Shown: positions 27,286 to 34,756 of the stretch, one piece after another
How positions within the stretch are numbered: position 1 is the first letter of the stretch
Layout: every line of letters starts with the position of its first letter
Assembly: GCF_001012825.1 (NCBI RefSeq)
Contig: NZ_LCZJ02000017.1
Location: 1-64,000, forward strand
Reading direction: 5' to 3'
Length of the DNA: 64,000 bases
Source: Paenibacillus etheri
Lineage (GTDB): Bacteria; Bacillota; Bacilli; Paenibacillales; Paenibacillaceae
The notes under the pieces: model-generated
What the model saw: the letters and a program-made list of their open reading frames with translations, nothing else
Told to the model about the DNA's origin: nothing
Databases searched by the model: none
Position numbers and translations under genes: made by a program

Positions 27286-27314
27286 TTGACAGAATATGGA
27301 TCATAGGGTTAACT
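27286..27314 (+). promoter_or_regulatory. promoter of the tetR-ABC exporter operon
   Basis: A consensus -35 TTGACA (27286-27291) and a -10 TTAACT (27309-27314) are separated by 17 bases. The tetR start lies 54 bases downstream of the -10 box. Confidence 0.6.
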
Positions 27315-27368
27315 TGTGAATATAAAATAAAATTATTCATAAAACCACAATAAAGCGAGTTGACTTAT

Positions 27369-27995
27369 ATGCCTAAGAAATTCACGGAACAAGAAAAAGA
27401 GTGGATACAACATAAATTATTATCAGAAGGGCGCCGCTGTTTTGAATTACATGGCATTAAAAAAACTAGTGTTGAAGAATTAACAAAAGCAGCCGGGATT
27501 GCGCAAGGTTCGTTCTACATGTTCTTTGGATCGAAAGAGGAATTGTTCTATCACATTCTGCTTGAAGAGGAGCAACGAATTCGTAGTACAATGTTCGATT
27601 CATTTAGCGTTGGCGTACCTGTAAGCAAGGGAGAGATTAGATTATTTTTACTGAAATCTTTCCACATGATGGAAGAAAGTCCAATCGTACGCCAAATGTT
27701 CGTAAGAAGCGAAATGGAGCAGTTATTAAGAAAGTTACCTAATGAGTTGTTGGAACAAAATTTTACAGAGGATAAAGACTTTTTTATTCCTTTTATTAAA
27801 TCATGGCAAGCCGAAGGAATCATGGTTGGGGTTGACCCGGGATTAATCGTGAGCATGATTCGCTCTATAGTCCTTCTGACTTTGCATAAGGAAGAGATCG
27901 GTGATGAACGATATCAGGCAACCATAGAGCTTTTGATTGAGGTTTTGGCTGAGGGGATGACTTCTATGAAAGATAATAAGACTGGGGGTGAATGA
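27369..27995 (+). CDS. TetR/AcrR family regulator of the ABC exporter operon
   Basis: A 208-residue regulator. The helix-turn-helix covers about residues 20-60 with GIKKTSVEELTKAAGIAQGSFYMFFGSKEELFYHI, a clear TetR pattern. The C-terminal domain has no recognised ligand. The ATG at 27369 is chosen over an in-frame TTG nine bases earlier; the ribosome site is weak in either case. It is first in an operon with an ABC ATPase and two membrane proteins, its stop lying one base before the ATPase start. It probably represses this operon through the palindrome at 27237-27263. Confidence 0.85.
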   Translation: MPKKFTEQEKEWIQHKLLSEGRRCFELHGIKKTSVEELTKAAGIAQGSFYMFFGSKEELFYHILLEEEQRIRSTMFDSFSVGVPVSKGEIRLFLLKSFHMMEESPIVRQMFVRSEMEQLLRKLPNELLEQNFTEDKDFFIPFIKSWQAEGIMVGVDPGLIVSMIRSIVLLTLHKEEIGDERYQATIELLIEVLAEGMTSMKDNKTGGE

Positions 27996-27996
27996 A

Positions 27997-28851
27997 ATGA
28001 TCGAAGTGGAGGAGCTTCATTTTACCTATCCAAAAATAAAAGAGCAGACTCTCAGTGGGCTGAGCTTTTCCATACCTCAAGGAGAAGTGTTTGGTTTTCT
28101 CGGTCCTTCTGGAGCGGGTAAAAGCACAACTCAAAAAATACTAATTGGCGTCTTAAAAAATTATCTCGGCAGCGTTAAAGTAATGGGCAAAGAAATAAGA
28201 AATACCGGATCAGAGTATTTTGAACGAATAGGGGTAGCTTTTGAGTTTCCAAATTTCTATTCGAAGTTTACAGCGCTGGAAAATTTGCAGCTATTCCGTT
28301 CTCTATATACAGGGAGTACAGCGGAACCGAGGGTTCTCCTGGAGCAAGTAAATCTAACTGAAGCTGCAAATTTGAAGGTCTCTCAACTATCGAAGGGGAT
28401 GAAGATGAGGCTGAATTTCTGCCGAGCACTCTTAAATAACCCACAAATTTTATTCCTGGATGAACCCACTTCCGGGCTCGACCCCGTCAATGCCAAAAGA
28501 CTGAAGGATTTAATTCTAGAAAAGAAGGCAAACGGGACAACAGTAATCATAACAACACACAATATGCAAGCCGCTGAGGAGCTCTGTGATAGGGTCGCTT
28601 TTATTGTAGACGGTCAGATTAAGTTGATTGATTCTCCTCGTGAGCTTAAGCTTCTAAATGGAAAAAAACGTGTGCGACTAGAATACCGTTATCAAAATGA
28701 AGTTAGAAATGAGGAATTCTCACTTGATGATATAGGGGAGAACAAATATTTCTTAAAGCTTATTCGTGAGCATCCAATAGAAACCATTCATTCGCTCGAG
28801 GCATCTTTGGAACAAATATTTATTGACGTAACTGGGAGGCAGTTAACATGA
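27997..28851 (+). CDS. ABC transporter ATP-binding protein
   Basis: A 284-residue ATPase of an ABC-2-type exporter. Walker A is GPSGAGKST (36-44), the signature motif reads LSKGMKMR, a common variant of LSGGQ, and Walker B is ILFLDEPTSGLDP, followed by the switch histidine in ITTHNM. The last 80 residues form the extra C-terminal domain usual in exporters. The ATG at 27997 follows GGGGGTG by six bases. It is coupled upstream to tetR and downstream by ATGA overlap to the first permease. The exported substrate is unknown; such small TetR-led operons often protect against toxic compounds or peptides. Confidence 0.9.
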   Translation: MIEVEELHFTYPKIKEQTLSGLSFSIPQGEVFGFLGPSGAGKSTTQKILIGVLKNYLGSVKVMGKEIRNTGSEYFERIGVAFEFPNFYSKFTALENLQLFRSLYTGSTAEPRVLLEQVNLTEAANLKVSQLSKGMKMRLNFCRALLNNPQILFLDEPTSGLDPVNAKRLKDLILEKKANGTTVIITTHNMQAAEELCDRVAFIVDGQIKLIDSPRELKLLNGKKRVRLEYRYQNEVRNEEFSLDDIGENKYFLKLIREHPIETIHSLEASLEQIFIDVTGRQLT

Positions 28852-29561
28852 GATTCAGAACTGCGTTCGCCTTTGACATACGGTTTCAATGGCGGCATGG
28901 GTTTTACTGGATTTACATCATTATCTGTGCGTTTTATTTGGTATTGCTGCATCTTATTCCTGATCATTATCGAGATCAAACGATGTTATTATTGACCTTT
29001 AGCGATCCGAGTGCTCTGGGGCTTATTCTTGCAGGGGGCATTGTACTACTGGAAAGAGATCAAGGTATTCATGATCCTTTATTCGTTACTCCGTTTCGTG
29101 TTAGGGAATATTTGCTTTCAAAAGCAAGCTCATTATCTGTACTGTCTCTGTTAGCCGCCTGGGTTATTCATGTAGTTGCTAGCGGAATTCCGCAATCACC
29201 AATTGGCTTTTCTGCTGGAATCATTCTAACGTCAAGCTTTATGACGGTATTGTCGATTGGAGTTGTGGCTCGTTGCCAGACGATTAATGGTTTTATTCTA
29301 CTCTCGCAAGTCTTTGCGTTGCCCTTTATACTTCCGTTGCTTGGTTATTTTAAGGTGTGGAACTCCAAGGTTTTTCTATTACTTCCTACGGAAGGAACAC
29401 TCCGATTATTGACTTCAGGAACCTTATCTATGTCACTTGGCAATTTCATGTATTCCATAATGATATTACTGTTTTGGAATGTTGTGATATTCGCATGGGC
29501 AAAAATGTCCTTCGAACAACATGTAATGAAGCGTATAGGTAAGGGAGGGGGAGGGAAATGA
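28848..29561 (+). CDS. ABC-2-type exporter membrane protein 1
   Basis: A 237-residue protein with about six hydrophobic segments (for instance residues 22-39, 52-70, 96-120, 126-147, 152-170, 193-212) and a short basic C-terminus. It shows no enzyme motif. The ATG overlaps the ATPase stop (ATGA), and its own stop overlaps the next gene in the same way. This tight coupling and its paired layout with the following gene indicate the two halves of an exporter membrane domain. Sequence alone does not show what is exported. Confidence 0.8.
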   Translation: MRFRTAFAFDIRFQWRHGFYWIYIIICAFYLVLLHLIPDHYRDQTMLLLTFSDPSALGLILAGGIVLLERDQGIHDPLFVTPFRVREYLLSKASSLSVLSLLAAWVIHVVASGIPQSPIGFSAGIILTSSFMTVLSIGVVARCQTINGFILLSQVFALPFILPLLGYFKVWNSKVFLLLPTEGTLRLLTSGTLSMSLGNFMYSIMILLFWNVVIFAWAKMSFEQHVMKRIGKGGGGK

Positions 29562-30283
29562 AGAAATATCATATGCTTTTTATAAGCGATATCCGGCATA
29601 CTGGTTTGGACCCAGTGCTTATGGTCGGCATCTTTGCTCCTTTAGCACTTTTAGTAGTTTCAAGATTTGGATTTCCAATGATAGCAGATTGGCTTTCAAA
29701 CGGTTATGCCTTCGATTTATATGAATATAGTAGCTTTGCTGCGATTTTCTTGGTCATGACCTTTCCCATGCTAACCGGTATGATGACAGGTCTTTTAATG
29801 CTTGACGAAAGAGATGAGAATGTCATCTCTTATTACGCGGTAACACCATTAATGCGCAGAGGGTACATGGTGTATCGTCTAGTTCTTCCATCTGTACTCT
29901 GTACACTTCTATCAACGCTATATTTTATAGTTTCCGGCTTATCTAGCTTCCAATTTGAGCATATATACATCCTATTGTTATTGGCATTTGAAGCGCCTTG
30001 TTTTGCTCTATTCCTCGCTTCATTCGCTGCTAATAAGGTAGAAGGATTAGCCTTATCAAAGATAGGTGGTTTGTTTATAGCAGGGCCAATCGTAGCTTAT
30101 TTTGTTCCATCACCATGGCAATTTATCGGTGCGTGGATTCCTACGTATTGGCCTGCTAAGTTATTTTTTGTTATAGAAACGGCTAGTGGTTTTAGTGTGC
30201 TAGCATACTTTATGGTGGGACTTATATTTCATTTGAGTCTTCTGAGCATCATGGTCAGAATTTTTATTAAAAGAGCCGATTAA
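29558..30283 (+). CDS. ABC-2-type exporter membrane protein 2
   Basis: A 241-residue integral membrane protein with about six hydrophobic segments. It is related in layout to the preceding protein and contains the sequence MLDERDENVISYYAVTPL near residue 85, a loop that recurs in ABC-2 permeases of this exporter type. It starts by ATGA overlap with the upstream gene and is the last gene of the tetR-ABC operon. Its stop ends at 30283, one base before the end of the convergent kamA-like gene, and no terminator was found between them. Confidence 0.8.
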   Translation: MKKYHMLFISDIRHTGLDPVLMVGIFAPLALLVVSRFGFPMIADWLSNGYAFDLYEYSSFAAIFLVMTFPMLTGMMTGLLMLDERDENVISYYAVTPLMRRGYMVYRLVLPSVLCTLLSTLYFIVSGLSSFQFEHIYILLLLAFEAPCFALFLASFAANKVEGLALSKIGGLFIAGPIVAYFVPSPWQFIGAWIPTYWPAKLFFVIETASGFSVLAYFMVGLIFHLSLLSIMVRIFIKRAD

Positions 30284-30284
30284 T

Positions 30285-31454
30285 TTATTTACAGATCAGA
30301 TCCGCAGGCTCGCCTGATAATTCATTAACAGAAATAATAGCATCATTCTTTTTCACAGGAGGGGTCCAATATTCCTCATTCCCAGGCAGGTCATCGAACC
30401 ATTCTGCATCCTTTGGACAATCTAGAATCATAAACTTCCCATATTCTTGATCTCTGGATTGATGGTATTTGAGATAAGCTTTTCCTTTATCAATCGCGAG
30501 AATTTCTATCTTTCCGGAGGTGTGGGACATGGATAAGCGTACTCTTTTGCCGAGTCCTGAGGTTCTGGCTTTGGCTTCTTCTACAATTTGATAGACTTGC
30601 TCAAGCGGTAATACAAAATCTCGGTTTCCGGCAACTGGACGATTCACGAAGAAGTAGTAAGGTGTAACGCCAGCCCATGAGAGTCTGTCTAGTAATTCTC
30701 CCAATATCACGGGATCATCGTTGATGCCTTTAAGGACAGGGGTCTGATTTACGACAATTGCCCCAGCGTTGTGGAGGGCTCGAAATGCTTTTTTTGCTTC
30801 AGGTGTGATTTCACGAGGATGATTGATATGCGCCATAACATAGATTCGTTTGTCTTCGGTAGAGTAAGTACGAATCAGCTCCAGCAACTCTTCGTCTTCA
30901 GAGATCCGCATCGGATTAAACACGGGTATCTTGGAACCTAATCTTATTATCTTGACATGCTCAATATTTCTTAGATTCTCAATAATGGATCTTAGTTTAG
31001 GTGTGGAGAGAATTAAACTGTCACCACCCGTAAGAAGTACGTTGTTAATCTCAGGATTGTTTGCGATATACTCCAAGCCTGGAGAGACATCAGACATCGC
31101 TTCTTTCACGTCATTTCGAAATAGACGCTTACGGAAACAGTAGCGGCAATAAGCCCCGCATACTTCTGAAACAATGAGGAGAGCTGTTGTTCTATACTTG
31201 TGCTGACATCCTGGTACAACATAGTTCGTGTCTTCATCCGATGCATCCCAGCGTCCATATTCCAGCAGTTCACCTTCGTTAGGGATAACCAGCTTACGAA
31301 TGGGATCATTTGGATCGTTCCAGTTGATCAAAGACAGGTAATAGTCATTCACTCGAAAAACAAATTTGTCGGTAATCTCTTTAAGATTCTCTTTTTCCAG
31401 CTCAGACAACATAGCAATTTTGTTAATATCCGTGAAGTATTTTACCTTTTGCAC
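30285..31454 (-). CDS. KamA-family radical SAM aminomutase, probably not lysine-specific
   Basis: A 389-residue radical SAM, PLP-dependent aminomutase-family protein. The iron-sulfur motif is C99-x3-C103-x2-C106 in CGAYCRYCFR, GGDSL follows, and the PLP lysine should be K315 in HTSGKIE. When aligned to clostridial lysine 2,3-aminomutase from memory, its side-chain-binding Asp293 corresponds to Arg272 here (PYYFFVNRP) and Asp330 to Ser308. Glutamate 2,3-aminomutase also lacks both aspartates (Lys and Asn there). A substrate such as glutamate, giving beta-glutamate, is therefore more likely than lysine; this is inference. The protein is shorter than lysine 2,3-aminomutases and lacks their C-terminal part. 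The start is GTG at 31454 with AAAGGAGAG upstream. Its leader carries a c-di-AMP riboswitch (31600-31727). Confidence 0.85.
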   Translation of the reverse strand: MQKVKYFTDINKIAMLSELEKENLKEITDKFVFRVNDYYLSLINWNDPNDPIRKLVIPNEGELLEYGRWDASDEDTNYVVPGCQHKYRTTALLIVSEVCGAYCRYCFRKRLFRNDVKEAMSDVSPGLEYIANNPEINNVLLTGGDSLILSTPKLRSIIENLRNIEHVKIIRLGSKIPVFNPMRISEDEELLELIRTYSTEDKRIYVMAHINHPREITPEAKKAFRALHNAGAIVVNQTPVLKGINDDPVILGELLDRLSWAGVTPYYFFVNRPVAGNRDFVLPLEQVYQIVEEAKARTSGLGKRVRLSMSHTSGKIEILAIDKGKAYLKYHQSRDQEYGKFMILDCPKDAEWFDDLPGNEEYWTPPVKKNDAIISVNELSGEPADLICK

Positions 31455-31542
31455 TTACATCTCTCCTTTGTCCCAGTGTGTGAGAAAAGAGGGAACCTCA
31501 GTGTCAAAGACCAATCTACGGCCAGCAGGGTCCAAAAAACAC

Positions 31543-31569
31543 AAAAAGAGACCCTTAGCAAGGGTCTCT
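31543..31569 (-). terminator. riboswitch expression-platform terminator
   Basis: On the minus strand GAGACCCTT and AAGGGTCTC (31548-31556 and 31560-31568) pair around a 3-base loop and are followed by five Ts (31547-31543). It lies between the aptamer and the GTG start. GGGTCT at 31599-31594, just after the aptamer, is complementary to AGACCC in the terminator arm and could form the competing antiterminator. Confidence 0.85.
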
Positions 31570-31599
31570 GGTTATGTAAATAACATGAAAAGCAGACCC

Positions 31600-31727
31600 A
31601 TCCACTGCTGACGAGGTTAGCTGACGGACTCGGGTAAGATGGTACCCTACATTCAAATACTCAATGATTCGCCCCAATTAACTGGTTCCCCCGCTTTTCA
31701 ACTAAAAGTTGGAAATTAAGCGTGAAT
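31600..31727 (-). ncRNA. ydaO/yuaA-type c-di-AMP riboswitch aptamer
   Basis: The minus-strand leader of the kamA-like gene contains the conserved blocks of the ydaO-yuaA riboswitch in order: GCGGGGGAACC, GGGGCGAATC, a GTAGGGTA/TACCCGAG region, and the near-invariant TCCGTCAGCTAACCTCGTCA. The ends pair as ATTCAC with GTGGAT (P1). The ydaO class binds c-di-AMP and switches expression off; in Bacillales it is known from genes for potassium uptake, osmolyte transport and cell wall turnover. Here it precedes an intrinsic terminator and an aminomutase gene. The match is from memory of the consensus, without a covariance search. Confidence 0.88.
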
Positions 31728-31729
31728 AA

Positions 31730-31759
31730 AGTATACCCTAAAAAGTTTTGAAAAGTCAA
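31730..31759 (-). promoter_or_regulatory. promoter of the riboswitch transcript
   Basis: On the minus strand, -35 TTGACT (31759-31754) and -10 TATACT (31735-31730) are 18 bases apart. Transcription would start near 31723, directly at the 5' strand of the riboswitch P1 stem. Confidence 0.65.
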
Positions 31760-31781
31760 AGGAGAATCCTAGGGTTCAGTT

Positions 31782-33443
31782 TCAAATGCTAGTGGAATTT
31801 CCCCCGAGCAGTTTTGGTAGCAATGTAAGTAGCTTCTCTCGAGTTAACGCATCACTAGAGTTCCATTTGCTTCCGTCGAGCAGATATACATGATCAAGAC
31901 GTACTGCCGGCAGATTTCTCCAAAGTGAGCTGTCTAGAAGTTGCTCCATAGCTGCTCGCGAGTCTTGACGTTCCGGTATGAGCATGAAGATATGATCTCC
32001 GGCATAGGCAGGCAGCCGAGCAGGATCAACCTCGGCGAACCCTAATCCTTCATCCAGTATGGCTTTGATCTCCTCGGTTGGTTGTAGACCACCTGGAGCA
32101 TATAGTGCAGTGGAGAATCCGGACATTCCCATAGCATACAGATGATTTCCATGGTCATAGACCAAAGCAGAGGCGGTCTCTCGGAGACTAGCCCCGTAAA
32201 GCTGCTGCCACATGGCAGCGTTTTTGATTGTGAAGGACTCCAGCCACGCTTCGGCTTCGCGCTGTTTACCCAGCCAACCGCCTAGTGTCCGCATTCGGCT
32301 GTCGAGTGGTGCAAACGAATTAAAGGTGAGTGTCGGTGCGATACCGGAAACGGTTCTATAGGCTCTTTCATCACTATTGGCCAAAATGATCAAATCTGGA
32401 TTCAGTGAAGTGGTCAACTGGGGGTCCAGTGGAAAACCAACGTTGGCGAGTTTCTTAAGCCGATGTTTATAAACGCTGTTCCGCGCGAATGCTTCATCTC
32501 CTCCGATAGGCTTTACGCCTAACGCCAGAAGGTCGCCAAGTGTTTCTCCATGATAGACAATACGTTTCGCTCGCTCTGGAATATCTACCTCATGGCCCGT
32601 CCAATCTTTGACGGCAAGCTTACGTCCTTGCTGATGTGCATATTGTCCAGGTGTAACTCCGGTTTTTTGCCGAAAGCGGCGGCTGAAATAATACTCATCG
32701 GAGAAGCCGACTAGTCTGGCGATTTCCCGTAGCGGTTCCGTCGATTCTAGCAGGAAGCGCTTAGAATGGTTAATGCGCAGATCGGTTAAGTATTCGAGGG
32801 GCTTTTTGCCGGTAAGCTGTTGAAAGATCGGTGTATACTGCCAGATCGATATCGCCGCCATTTCAGCCAACTGCTTCACTGTGATACTCTCCATATAACG
32901 ATTTTCTATAAATTGTATCGTCTTTTCTACGGATTCCGTAGGACTTGGCAAATGCTTGGAAGGGTAATTATGCTCGAAAAATAGCAACATCAATTCCTGG
33001 AATTTCAATTGTCGTTTAAATTGCTGGACATTATCGTTGTTATTCTTGTTCATGAGTAGATCTTCTACAAGACGGATAACCTTGGTGAAGGGGTGGACAA
33101 TTAATTCCCGCCTGCCTGAAAGCAGTTCTCCAGTATACCGTTTAGGATGCTCTGTTGTATAAATTACTGAAAAGGTGATGTGGTAATAATACAGCGTCAT
33201 CTCTTGAATGTTGGTACTATAGGTGATTCCGGGAGATAGTAGATAACATTTATCCGTACTCAGCGTCACACATTGATCATCCAAGTTCAATTGTCCGTTC
33301 CCTCCAGTAAATACGAGAAGGGTATAGTCATGTGTTGTACAGGATATAGAGCTTGAATCGGCAGCTTGAATCATCAGTTCGGCATCCTTCAGCTGAAAAA
33401 GCAGTGAGCGGAGCGGCGGACAGGACGATGATGTTTGCGGCAT
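31782..33443 (-). CDS. Btr-like AraC regulator with siderophore-binding-protein domain
   Basis: A 553-residue regulator in three parts. There is an N-terminal cupin-like region. An AraC domain (about 175-275) has ITVKQLAEMAAISIWQYTPIF and LREIARLVGFSDEYYFSRRF. The C-terminal part (about 280-553) resembles an iron-siderophore binding protein, with RIVYHGETLGDLLALGV and PAYAGDHIFMLIP. B. subtilis Btr has the same layout and activates siderophore uptake genes when it binds the ferric siderophore, so this protein probably senses such a complex in the cytoplasm. The ATG at 33443 has ACGGAGG upstream; the frame is open for 13 more codons without a ribosome site. A Fur-box half lies at 33468-33480. 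Its C-terminal part is clearly homologous to the lipoprotein encoded at 33583. Confidence 0.9.
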   Translation of the reverse strand: MPQTSSSCPPLRSLLFQLKDAELMIQAADSSSISCTTHDYTLLVFTGGNGQLNLDDQCVTLSTDKCYLLSPGITYSTNIQEMTLYYYHITFSVIYTTEHPKRYTGELLSGRRELIVHPFTKVIRLVEDLLMNKNNNDNVQQFKRQLKFQELMLLFFEHNYPSKHLPSPTESVEKTIQFIENRYMESITVKQLAEMAAISIWQYTPIFQQLTGKKPLEYLTDLRINHSKRFLLESTEPLREIARLVGFSDEYYFSRRFRQKTGVTPGQYAHQQGRKLAVKDWTGHEVDIPERAKRIVYHGETLGDLLALGVKPIGGDEAFARNSVYKHRLKKLANVGFPLDPQLTTSLNPDLIILANSDERAYRTVSGIAPTLTFNSFAPLDSRMRTLGGWLGKQREAEAWLESFTIKNAAMWQQLYGASLRETASALVYDHGNHLYAMGMSGFSTALYAPGGLQPTEEIKAILDEGLGFAEVDPARLPAYAGDHIFMLIPERQDSRAAMEQLLDSSLWRNLPAVRLDHVYLLDGSKWNSSDALTREKLLTLLPKLLGGNSTSI

Positions 33444-33467
33444 GGGTTCAGCCTCCGTTCGTTTGGT

Positions 33468-33480
33468 GAGAATGATTATC
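33468..33480 (-). promoter_or_regulatory. Fur-box-like site of the Btr-like regulator gene
   Basis: The minus strand reads GATAATCATTCTC, matching 12 of the 13 right-hand bases of the GATAATGATAATCATTATC Fur box. It lies 25 bases upstream of the start codon. The same 13-mer occurs upstream of the lipoprotein gene at 34650. Confidence 0.6.
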
Positions 33481-33504
33481 AATTAATTCATTGTATATAA
33501 AAAA

Positions 33505-33538
33505 AAGAAGCATATCAACAGCTGTTGATATGCTTCTT
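33505..33538 (-). terminator. terminator of the siderophore-binding lipoprotein gene
   Basis: A perfect 17-base-pair palindrome centred at 33521/33522 (core GCATATCAACAG) is followed on the minus strand by a run of Ts (complement of 33498-33504). It separates the lipoprotein gene from the regulator gene downstream, so the two have separate transcripts. Confidence 0.85.
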
Positions 33539-33582
33539 GTAGTTTTTTATCAGCCTTGTGCTAAACCCTCTTACATGGAAGG

Positions 33583-34608
33583 TTATTTCATATTCATTAG
33601 CTGAGGAATTTCGCCGAGCAGCCATTCTCTTGTTGTTGCATCACTGGAGGTCTTCATGATGTCTTGTGTATAGACATATCCGTTCTTAACGGCAGGAAGA
33701 CTCTTCCAGATAGGGCTCTTTAATAAATTATCTGTGGATTGCTTTGCTTCCTCGGCAACTGGAGTCAAGACGAATATCCGGTCTCCGGCATATTCTTTCA
33801 GAACCTCCATAGATACTTCTTGGAAGCCTGTACCTTCATCGAGTAGCTTCTGAATAGCTGGAGTTGCCTTGAAGCCATTCTCCCCATAGAGTACTTGTGA
33901 AAGTCCGGTTGCCGCCATTATAAACAGTCTGTCTCCAGGATAATAAGTGAAGACTGCGGCCGTTTCGCCCTCTTTCATGCCTACAGATTTCAATTGCTTC
34001 CACATGGACTCTTCAGCGGTTTTATACTGAGCCAACCAGGCTTTTGCTTCAGTCGTTTTACCAAGAATTCCACCAATGTCCAACATACGTTCCTGTAGTG
34101 GAGCAAAGGTATCAAATATGATGGTTGGTGCAATTTTGGAGAGCTGCTCGAAATCAGCTTCATCTGTGCCCGCATAGATGATCAAGTCAGGCTGAAGCTC
34201 CAATGTTTTTTCCAGATTGATAGGGAAGCCTACATCCTCCACGCCTTGTAACTTATCTTCAAAAACCTGGCCTTCACCCATAGAAAGAGGATAACCTACA
34301 GCCTGCACACCGAGTGCGAGCAGATCCCCATATGTTTCTCCAGAGTAGATTATTCGCTGCGGATTCACAGGAATCTCTACAGTATGTCCTATGTAATCTG
34401 TATAGGAGCGGGTAGTCGATGCTACTTCATCTGTACTGCTATTGGAGGGTTCTGTTGAAGGAACCGCGGTTGCAGCTGAAGAGTTTCCAGTTGTGTTGGC
34501 CGTACTATTGGCAGATGATTGTTCCTTTGAGTTTCCGCACGCCAGTAGCAATGTACTCATCAAAAATAGTACACATACCACAGCGAAGGACTGTCTTACC
34601 TTGTTCAT
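33583..34608 (-). CDS. iron-siderophore ABC transporter binding lipoprotein
   Basis: A 341-residue FeuA/FhuD-type binding protein. The signal sequence ends in the lipobox LLACGNS with Cys24, followed by a Ser/Thr-rich linker to about residue 68. The binding domain starts with DYIGHTVEIPVNPQRIIYSG and contains LQPDLIIYAGTDEADF and the closing segment YAGDRIFVLTP. It should bind a ferric siderophore outside the cell and deliver it to a FecCD-type permease. No permease or ATPase gene is present in the window, so the rest of the importer is elsewhere. The ATG at 34608 has GGGAGG upstream. A Fur-box-like site lies 42 bases upstream, which suits iron repression. Confidence 0.9.
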   Translation of the reverse strand: MNKVRQSFAVVCVLFLMSTLLLACGNSKEQSSANSTANTTGNSSAATAVPSTEPSNSSTDEVASTTRSYTDYIGHTVEIPVNPQRIIYSGETYGDLLALGVQAVGYPLSMGEGQVFEDKLQGVEDVGFPINLEKTLELQPDLIIYAGTDEADFEQLSKIAPTIIFDTFAPLQERMLDIGGILGKTTEAKAWLAQYKTAEESMWKQLKSVGMKEGETAAVFTYYPGDRLFIMAATGLSQVLYGENGFKATPAIQKLLDEGTGFQEVSMEVLKEYAGDRIFVLTPVAEEAKQSTDNLLKSPIWKSLPAVKNGYVYTQDIMKTSSDATTREWLLGEIPQLMNMK

Positions 34609-34649
34609 ATCTTATTGCCTCCCTATTATATGTAACGACCACCAATAAT

Positions 34650-34662
34650 GATAATCATTCTC
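34650..34662 (+). promoter_or_regulatory. Fur-box-like site of the siderophore-binding lipoprotein gene
   Basis: The plus strand reads AATGATAATCATTCTC at 34647-34662, a close match to the Fur box. Its 13-base core GATAATCATTCTC is identical to the site of the regulator gene at 33468-33480, in opposite orientation relative to the gene. Confidence 0.65.
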
Positions 34663-34756
34663 GCTTAAAATATATCATAAATTAAAGCCTCTTTTTACTC
34701 AATGGACAAAACATAACCTTATCATTTGATTTGTACAATCATGTAAAAAGGTGATG

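Noticed and set aside
30285-31454. Annotation as lysine 2,3-aminomutase (beta-lysine synthesis).
   Set aside because: Both lysine side-chain-binding aspartates appear replaced by Arg and Ser, and the usual C-terminal part is absent.
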